Positions 58,701 through 64,000 of a stretch of DNA of 64,000 bases are shown here, in pieces. The notes beneath the pieces are model-generated. The model saw nothing but the letters and a program-made list of their open reading frames with translations, did no database searches and had not been told where the DNA came from. The DNA comes from Herbiconiux sp. SALV-R1 (lineage in GTDB: Bacteria > Actinomycetota > Actinomycetes > Actinomycetales > Microbacteriaceae). Every line of letters starts with the position of its first letter. Position 1 is the first letter of the stretch. The stretch lies in NCBI RefSeq assembly GCF_013113715.1, contig NZ_CP053344.1, positions 1-64,000 on the forward strand, written 5' to 3'. The translations under genes and the position numbers were made by a program.

Positions 58701-59731
58701 CGCGCACCGCGCCCAACACCCCGACGACCGCACCGGCGGCTGCGACGACGGATGCGCATCCGGCACCGCGGTCGACCCGCCGCATTGCCTCGGTACTGCT
58801 CCGGCAGGAGGCGTCACTGCTCGCCGTGGTGGCGGTGATCGTCATCGCGGCGACCGTGGCGAACCCCGCGTTCATCTCGGTCGACAACCTCACCGAGATC
58901 CTCCGCAGCTCGGTGATCTACTTCGTGATGGGCTGCGGCGCGGCCCTGCTCATCATCGGCGGCGGGCTCGACTTCTCGGTCGGCGCCGTCTTCACGCTCG
59001 CCGCCCTCACCGGCACGTCGCTCATGAAGCTCGGCGTCTGGGTGCCGATCGCCATCCTGGCCGCCCTCGTGGTGGCGGCGCTGGTGGGCGTGCTCAACCA
59101 CCTCATCATCACCTACTGGCACGTGCCGCCCATCATCGCGACGCTCGGCACCTTCTTCATGGCGCTCGGTATCAACGCGCTCATCACCGGCGGGCTCGAC
59201 GTGCTGCCGCTGCCCACCGACTTCGTGCGGTTGGGGCAGGGGTACTTCATCGGCATCCCGAACGTCATCTGGATCGCGGTGCTCGTCGGCATCGCCGCCT
59301 GGTTCGTGCTCGAGCACACCCGCTTCGGCGTGAACGTGCGGGCGCTCGGCGGCAACCGGCAGGCGGCGATCGGCAACGGCCTGCGGGTGAAGCGGCTCGA
59401 CCTGGCGCTCTACGTCATCGCCGCGGTCACCGGTGGCATCGCGGGGCTGCTCTACTCCGCCCGCGTCGGCGCCGGTCAGGTGGAGGCGGGCGGCTCGGCG
59501 ACGACCCTCGTCGTCGTCACCGCCGTGCTCATCGGCGGCGTGAGCCTGCTCGGCGGCCTCGGCAACATCACCGGTGTGGCCGTCGGTGCGGTGCTGCTCT
59601 CGCTCATCGACAACGCGCTCATCGTCGCGTCGATCCCGCCGCAGTACAACAACATCGTGGTCGGCGCGATCCTCGTGTGCGCGGTGGCCGTCGACTATCT
59701 CCGCCGGCAGCAACTGTACAAGCGGCGCTGA
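58697..59731 (+). CDS. sugar ABC transporter permease (RbsC-like)
   Basis: This 344-residue BPD_transp_2 permease has about ten helices: FISVDNLTEILRSSVIYFVMGCG, the family block GGGLDFSVGAVFTL, VPPIIATLGTFFMALGI, RFGVNVRALGGNRQAAIGNG (EAA-like loop), and GVSLLGGLGNITGVAVGAVLL. The polar N-terminal 35 residues are Thr/Ala-rich. With the binding protein and ATPase it forms a complete importer. Confidence 0.93.
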   Translation: MTRTAPNTPTTAPAAATTDAHPAPRSTRRIASVLLRQEASLLAVVAVIVIAATVANPAFISVDNLTEILRSSVIYFVMGCGAALLIIGGGLDFSVGAVFTLAALTGTSLMKLGVWVPIAILAALVVAALVGVLNHLIITYWHVPPIIATLGTFFMALGINALITGGLDVLPLPTDFVRLGQGYFIGIPNVIWIAVLVGIAAWFVLEHTRFGVNVRALGGNRQAAIGNGLRVKRLDLALYVIAAVTGGIAGLLYSARVGAGQVEAGGSATTLVVVTAVLIGGVSLLGGLGNITGVAVGAVLLSLIDNALIVASIPPQYNNIVVGAILVCAVAVDYLRRQQLYKRR

Positions 59732-59800
59732 CGCGCGGCTCGCCCCCACCGCTCGCGTGCCGAGCTGCACCCCCGAAACCTCCGAAAGGAACCGCCACCC

Positions 59801-60820
59801 ATGGCAGACCACGAGGCCGCACCGCGGTCGCCCGACGCCGACCCGAAGGCTGCAGCGCTCGACCCCGTGCTCGCGCAGCTGCTGCCCCAGCTCAACGCCG
59901 CGGCTCCGCCCGTCGGCGACGGCACCGGGGCCGCCCTGCTGCGACGCGGCTTCGGCGAGCTGATCGCGCTGCTGCAGGGGCCGGATGCGCCGGTTCCGTT
60001 CGACGGCGAGGTCACAGACGGCGAGGTGGTGGGGTCGGAGGGGTACGTGCGTGTGCCTATCCGCACCTGGGTGCCCGCGGGCGTCGGCGCAGACGACGGC
60101 ACCGTCGTCTTCGTGCACGGCGGCGGCTGGGTGCTCGGCGACCTCGACTCGGCGGCGCCCACGGCCCGCTTCATCGCCGAGCGGATGCGCGTGAGAGTGG
60201 TGGCCGTCGACTACCGTCTGGCGCCCGAGCATCCGTTCCCCGCCGCCTACGACGACGCGCTCGCCGTGCTGCGGGCGGAGCGGGAGCGGAGCTCCGGCTG
60301 GCTCGCGGTGGCGGGCGACAGCGCCGGGGGCAACCTCGCCGCGGCGCTCGCGCTCACGGCGCGCGACCTCGGGCTGCGTCTCGACGCGCAGCTGCTGTTC
60401 TACCCGGGGCTCGACCCCGCGATGGCGTCGGAGTCGCACCGGCGGTACGGCGACGGGTACCTGCTCACGCGGCAGGCGATGCGGTACTACTGGGGGAGCT
60501 ACGCGGGTGCGGCAGGCGGCCCCGCCGACCCGGCCGGCCCGGCCGACCCCGCCGACCCGCGCTTCGCGCCGCAGTCGGCCGGCTCCCTCGCCGGGGTGGC
60601 CCCGGCCGTCGTCACCACCGCGGGCTTCGACCCGCTGCGCGACGAGGGCGACGCCTACGCCGCGCGTCTCGTCGCCGCGGGCGTCGAGACCGTGGTGCTG
60701 CCGCAGCCCACGCTCATCCACGGCTGGATCGACCAGGCCGCGCGGGTTCCCGCCGCGCGCCGCGCCCTCGAGCGCACCGTCGACGCGCTGCAGCTGCTCC
60801 GCGAGGGGAGCGCGGCATGA
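59801..60820 (+). CDS. alpha/beta hydrolase (hormone-sensitive lipase family)
   Basis: This 339-residue hydrolase has the HSL-family oxyanion motif HGGGWVLGDLDS (about residue 107), the nucleophile GDSAGGNLA (Ser about 175), the acid in TAGFDPLRDEG, and His in TLIHGWIDQ. It belongs to the carboxylesterase/Est group. A Pro/Ala stretch (AGPADPADP) interrupts the cap. It lies between the sugar importer and a polyol dehydrogenase in the same operon, so it may remove an ester or lactone from the imported compound. That is inference. It ends with ATGA coupling. Confidence 0.9.
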   Translation: MADHEAAPRSPDADPKAAALDPVLAQLLPQLNAAAPPVGDGTGAALLRRGFGELIALLQGPDAPVPFDGEVTDGEVVGSEGYVRVPIRTWVPAGVGADDGTVVFVHGGGWVLGDLDSAAPTARFIAERMRVRVVAVDYRLAPEHPFPAAYDDALAVLRAERERSSGWLAVAGDSAGGNLAAALALTARDLGLRLDAQLLFYPGLDPAMASESHRRYGDGYLLTRQAMRYYWGSYAGAAGGPADPAGPADPADPRFAPQSAGSLAGVAPAVVTTAGFDPLRDEGDAYAARLVAAGVETVVLPQPTLIHGWIDQAARVPAARRALERTVDALQLLREGSAA

Positions 60821-62379
60821 CCGCCCTCACCGGCACCATGGCTGCGCCCGGCCGCGACAGGCTCCCCGTGGCGCAGCCGCTGTACTCCCGCGACGACGTC
60901 ACGGCGGGCATCGTGCACTTCGGCTTCGGCGCCTTCCACCGCGCGCACCAGGCCGCCTACCTCGACCGGCTCATGAACGAGGGGCTCGCCCTCGACTGGG
61001 GCATCGTCGGGGTGAACGTGCTGCCCCACGACGAGCGGATGCACGAGGTGATGACCGCGCAGCGGTGCCGCTACACGCAGGTGCTGAAACACGCCGACGG
61101 CAGGCTCGAGGCCCGCACGATCGGCTCGGTGGTCGAGCATCTGCACGCACCCGACGACCCCGGGGCGGTGCTGGAGCGCTTGGCCGACCCGGGCATCCGG
61201 ATCGTGTCGCTCACCATCACCGAAGGCGGGTACGAGACCGACCCGGCGACAGGCGAGTTCACGCCGGTGTCGGAAGGGGTGCTGGCCGATCTCGCGGGCG
61301 ATGCCGACACCGCGCCCCGGTCGGTGTTCGGCTTCATCGTGGCGGGTCTCCGGCTGCGGCGGTCGCGGGGGATCCCGCCGTTCACGGTGCTCTCCTGCGA
61401 CAACGTGCAGGGCAACGGCCACATCGCGCGCACCGCGCTGCTCGCCTTCGCCCGCACGGTCGACCCCGAGCTGGCGGAGTGGATGGCGGCGGAGGTGGCC
61501 TTCCCGAGCACCATGGTCGACCGCATCACCCCCATCACCACCGACGACGACCGCGACTTGGTGCGCGAGGTCTTCGGCGTCGACGACGCCTGGCCGGTGA
61601 TGGCGGAGCCGTTCGCGCAGTGGGTGATCGAAGACGACTTCCCGCTCGGCCGGCCCCCGCTCGAACGCGCCGGTGCGCAGTTCGTCGACGACGTGGCGCC
61701 CTACGAGACGATGAAACTGCGGTTGCTGAACGCGTCGCATCAGGCGCTCGCGCATCCGTCGTCGTTGCTCGGGCACGAGCTCGTCGACGAGGCGATGGCC
61801 GACCCCGATGTCGTCGCGCTGCTGCGCGCGTACTTCGCGGAGGCGCTCGCCGTGCTGCCCGAGGTGCCCGGCATCGACCTCACCGCCTACTGCGACACGC
61901 TGCTCGAGCGCTACTCGAACCCGTGGGTGCGCGACACCGTCGAGCGGCTGGCGATGGATGCGGAGAACCGGCTGTCGGTGTTCCTCCTGCCGGTCGTGCG
62001 AGACCGGATGGCCCTCGGGCTGCCGGTCGACGTGGCGGCGTTCGTGCTCGCCTGCCACTTCGAGCGGGCCGCCGGGGCGGGCCGGGAGGGCGACGGGCCG
62101 GCTGTCGGGGACGGGCCGGCGGTCGGTGACGGGACTGCGGTCGTGGACGGGCCGGCTGTCGGCGACGCGCCCACCGTCGGCGACGGGACAGGTCCGGTCG
62201 GCGACGGGCCGGCGGCGGGCGCCGAGGCGGTGCGCGCGGCGCACTTCCTCGGCGACCTCGCCGCCGACCCGCACGTCGTGGCCCTCGTCGCCGCCTACGG
62301 CGAGGCGATCCGGGCCGACGGCGTGCGAGCGGTCGTGCGCGACGTCAGCTCCGGGCGACGGCAATCTCGTTCGGAGTGA
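60817..62379 (+). CDS. mannitol dehydrogenase family oxidoreductase
   Basis: This 520-residue NAD(P)-dependent long-chain polyol/sugar-acid dehydrogenase may be mannitol 2-dehydrogenase, fructuronate reductase or similar. The Rossmann start is HFGFGAFHRAHQAAYLDRL (about residues 33-51), followed by LTITEGGYETD, SCDNVQGNGH and the catalytic Lys/Asn/His in MKLRLLNASHQALAH. Near the C-terminus a Gly/Asp/Pro/Val repeat of about 42 residues (62089-62214) is inserted, which other members lack. The last 35 bp overlap the convergent aztD gene. It is the last gene of the DeoR-controlled operon. Confidence 0.92.
   Translation: MTALTGTMAAPGRDRLPVAQPLYSRDDVTAGIVHFGFGAFHRAHQAAYLDRLMNEGLALDWGIVGVNVLPHDERMHEVMTAQRCRYTQVLKHADGRLEARTIGSVVEHLHAPDDPGAVLERLADPGIRIVSLTITEGGYETDPATGEFTPVSEGVLADLAGDADTAPRSVFGFIVAGLRLRRSRGIPPFTVLSCDNVQGNGHIARTALLAFARTVDPELAEWMAAEVAFPSTMVDRITPITTDDDRDLVREVFGVDDAWPVMAEPFAQWVIEDDFPLGRPPLERAGAQFVDDVAPYETMKLRLLNASHQALAHPSSLLGHELVDEAMADPDVVALLRAYFAEALAVLPEVPGIDLTAYCDTLLERYSNPWVRDTVERLAMDAENRLSVFLLPVVRDRMALGLPVDVAAFVLACHFERAAGAGREGDGPAVGDGPAVGDGTAVVDGPAVGDAPTVGDGTGPVGDGPAAGAEAVRAAHFLGDLAADPHVVALVAAYGEAIRADGVRAVVRDVSSGRRQSRSE
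62089..62214 (+). repeat. 18-bp in-frame repeats inside the mannitol dehydrogenase-family gene
   Basis: About seven imperfect 18-bp units encode variants of GDGPAV. They form a low-complexity insert ahead of the last 60 residues of the enzyme. Confidence 0.88.
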
Positions 62380-63583
62380 CCTCGAGCTCGCCGGTGGCGA
62401 CCACCTCACCGGTCGTGAGGTCGACGGCGTGGATGCTGTTCGCCGCCGGCTCGGTGACGTAGGCGAGGTCGCCGGCCACGACGATGGCGGGGTGCGCATC
62501 CTGCCACTCCGCAGGGCCGGTCCACGGGTCGATCACCGGGAACTCGCGTTCGATCTCGCCGGTCTCGGGGTCGAGCACGTGGATCGCGCCGTCGGTGGCG
62601 AGCACGTAGGCGAGATCGCCGGGGCCGCGGGCCACGTCGCGGAAGGTGTACTCCACCCCCTCGGGCAGCTCGACCACCTCGAGGGTGCCCGCAGCGGTGT
62701 CGATGAGGGTGACGGCGTGCAGCAGGTAGCCTTCCGCATCCGGGTCGCTCTTGTAGTCGCCCACCACGATCGGGCTGCTCTCGCTCACGTAGGCGTTGCC
62801 CGTGCGGCCGTAGGGCTGGTCGGGGGCGTCGAGCTTGAGGATGGCGCCGTCGCGGTAGACCAGCGCGCCGTTCTCGCAGCCGAACACCACGGCCTCGTCG
62901 GCGGCGGTGCCTTCGCCGTGCACGCCGGGGCACTGGTCGCTCGTGGCGATCTCGGCGCCCGAGGCGTCGCGCACCACGATGCCGGTGCGGCCCTCGGCGC
63001 CGCCCACCGTGGTGAGGAAGGTGCCGTCTTCGAGCACGACCGAGACACCGTGGTGCGCCTCGACGCCCTCGATGGTCTCGACCTCGGGAAGGGCATCCGC
63101 GTCGGCGAGCTCGGCGGTGTCGAACACCGTGGTGTCGCTGGTGCCGTCGGCGTAGAGGATGGTCTTGCCCGCGTGCCGCACGACGTGACCCGGGGTGTCG
63201 GCAGCGAAGACGAGCTCGGTGAGCTCCGGGTCGCCGTCGGTGCCGGCGGCGGTGTCGAGCACCTGGAAGCCCTCGCTCATCGTCACCATGACGTGCCGCC
63301 CGTCTCCCGCCGGGTTCAGGCGGGTGAACTCCTCGGAGTCGAGGTCGGCGACGGTGTCGAGCGTGGCGCCGTCGAGCACCAGGATGCCGCCCTCGTAGGA
63401 GACGGCGACTCGCGCTTCGGAACCGGATGCGGTGGGCCGGTCTCCGGAGCCGGTCGCGGTGCCTGCGTCGGAGCCGGTCGCGGTGCCGCTTCCGGTGGCG
63501 GGGGCGGAGCAGGCCGCGAGCGCGAGCGCCGCTCCGGTGGCCAGGGCGGCGAGGCCGGCTCGACGTGCCAGGGATGTTCTCAT
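62345..63583 (-). CDS. aztD: zinc metallochaperone AztD (secreted lipoprotein)
   Basis: AztD delivers zinc outside the membrane to the binding protein AztC of the AztABC importer. The 412-residue lipoprotein has lipobox LALAACSAPAT (Cys about 25), a Gly/Thr/Ser linker, and then a seven-bladed propeller-like series of repeats (GGILVLDGATLDTVADLDS; GAIHVLDPETGEIEREF; SIHAVDLTTGEVVATGEL). Several His/Asp sites (GVEAHHGVSVV; GVHGEGTAADE) could hold zinc. It follows aztC by 32 bp on the same strand. The 3' end overlaps the polyol dehydrogenase gene by 35 bp. Confidence 0.82.
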   Translation of the reverse strand: MRTSLARRAGLAALATGAALALAACSAPATGSGTATGSDAGTATGSGDRPTASGSEARVAVSYEGGILVLDGATLDTVADLDSEEFTRLNPAGDGRHVMVTMSEGFQVLDTAAGTDGDPELTELVFAADTPGHVVRHAGKTILYADGTSDTTVFDTAELADADALPEVETIEGVEAHHGVSVVLEDGTFLTTVGGAEGRTGIVVRDASGAEIATSDQCPGVHGEGTAADEAVVFGCENGALVYRDGAILKLDAPDQPYGRTGNAYVSESSPIVVGDYKSDPDAEGYLLHAVTLIDTAAGTLEVVELPEGVEYTFRDVARGPGDLAYVLATDGAIHVLDPETGEIEREFPVIDPWTGPAEWQDAHPAIVVAGDLAYVTEPAANSIHAVDLTTGEVVATGELEVTPNEIAVARS

Positions 63584-63615
63584 GGTGTGCTTTCTCTCTT
63601 GTGTGGAATGGGCGC

Positions 63616-64000
63616 TCAGGGCGAGAGCCCGGTGGCGATGCGCTCGGTGTTGACGCGCATCATGGTCAGGTAGTCGGGGGCTCCGCCTTCGGCGGAGGTG
63701 AGCGACTCGGTGTAGAGCTCGACCACGTCGACCTCGAGGTCGGCCTCGCCGGCGAGGGCCTGCATCAGCCGATCGGGCGACGACGACTCCGCGAAGATCG
63801 TGCGCACCCCCGTGGTCTCGATCGCCTCGACCAGCTCGGCGAGGTCGGAGGCGGAGGGTGCGGCGAGCGTGGTGCCGCCGGGGATGACCGCTCCGACGAC
63901 CTCGAAGTCGTAGCGGTCGGCGAGGTAGCCGAAGACGTGGTGGTTGGTGACGAGGGCGCGGCGCTCGGCGGGGAGGGCCCCGAAGGCGGCGGTCATCTCG
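63616..64000 (-). CDS. aztC: zinc ABC transporter substrate-binding protein AztC, N-terminus beyond the window
   Basis: The visible 128 codons form the C-terminal lobe of a cluster A-I metal-binding protein: RRALVTNHHVFGYLADRYDFEVVG (zinc-ligand His), SDLAELVEAIETTGVRTIFAESSS, and DYLTMMRVNTERIATGLSP at the end. The frame is open to base 64000, so the start and signal lie outside. Together with aztD it marks an Azt-type zinc uptake operon whose permease and ATPase genes should lie further along. Confidence 0.85.
   Translation of the reverse strand, partial: EMTAAFGALPAERRALVTNHHVFGYLADRYDFEVVGAVIPGGTTLAAPSASDLAELVEAIETTGVRTIFAESSSPDRLMQALAGEADLEVDVVELYTESLTSAEGGAPDYLTMMRVNTERIATGLSP

Overview
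The window is a 64 kb stretch of very GC-rich chromosome from a high-GC Gram-positive actinobacterium, most likely of the family Microbacteriaceae (Herbiconiux/Leifsonia-like). The case rests on the gene content: an archaeal-type AspRS, an F420-dependent glucose-6-phosphate dehydrogenase, a BldC-like regulator beside a 32-residue bS22-type ribosomal protein, a DUF4229 gene inside a menaquinone cluster, and many TAnnnT -10 boxes about six bases ahead of an ATG or GTG, as expected for leaderless mRNAs. No phage, integrase, transposase, CRISPR array or rRNA is visible. One tRNA-Cys is present.

Layout. 1-4 kb: start of a YtcJ-type amidohydrolase, a secreted cell-wall-binding (CWB2) protein, and a winged-helix regulator preceded by a Cys-rich leader peptide. 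4-10 kb: DHA2 drug exporter, cell-wall-anchored serine hydrolase with a small membrane protein, LuxR regulator. 10-20 kb: housekeeping genes (upp, tadA, glutamine amidotransferase, CDF exporter, proC, Trk potassium uptake, ArsR regulator, bldC, bS22, glutaredoxin, aspS). 20-26 kb: cytochrome c biogenesis operon (phosphatase-tlpA-ccdA-resB-ccsB). 26-31 kb: aldo-keto reductase, proton-translocating transhydrogenase (pntA/pntB), PaaX regulator. 31-38 kb: ChrB-like gene and a LacI-controlled operon that imports and hydrolyses an alpha-glucoside. 38-43.6 kb: MFS exporter, tryptophan-to-anthranilate operon (kynA-kynU-formamidase-like) and fgd. 43.6-50.6 kb: menaquinone genes (menC, menB, menE, menA, menD) with two small membrane-protein genes between them. 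50.7-55 kb: recQ, tRNA-Cys, a small unknown gene and dinB among repeated palindromes. 55-62 kb: DJ-1/PfpI protein and a DeoR-controlled operon (sugar-binding protein, ATPase, permease, alpha/beta hydrolase, polyol dehydrogenase). 62-64 kb: zinc-uptake genes aztD and aztC (cut by the window end).

The points most worth following are non-coding or architectural. They are a four-copy family of long palindromes at gene 3' ends (43.6 and 53-54 kb), a second family between convergent genes (31.1 and 38.2 kb), a probable leaderless leader peptide ending in a Cys cluster at 3.9-4.0 kb, a 104-bp tandem duplication that has recreated the start of the amidotransferase gene as a coupled upstream ORF, stop codons that double as -10 boxes, 16-bp repeats in front of bldC, and a series of young in-frame tandem duplications inside enzyme genes. 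All starts, promoters and hairpins were read by eye. No database search or folding program was run.
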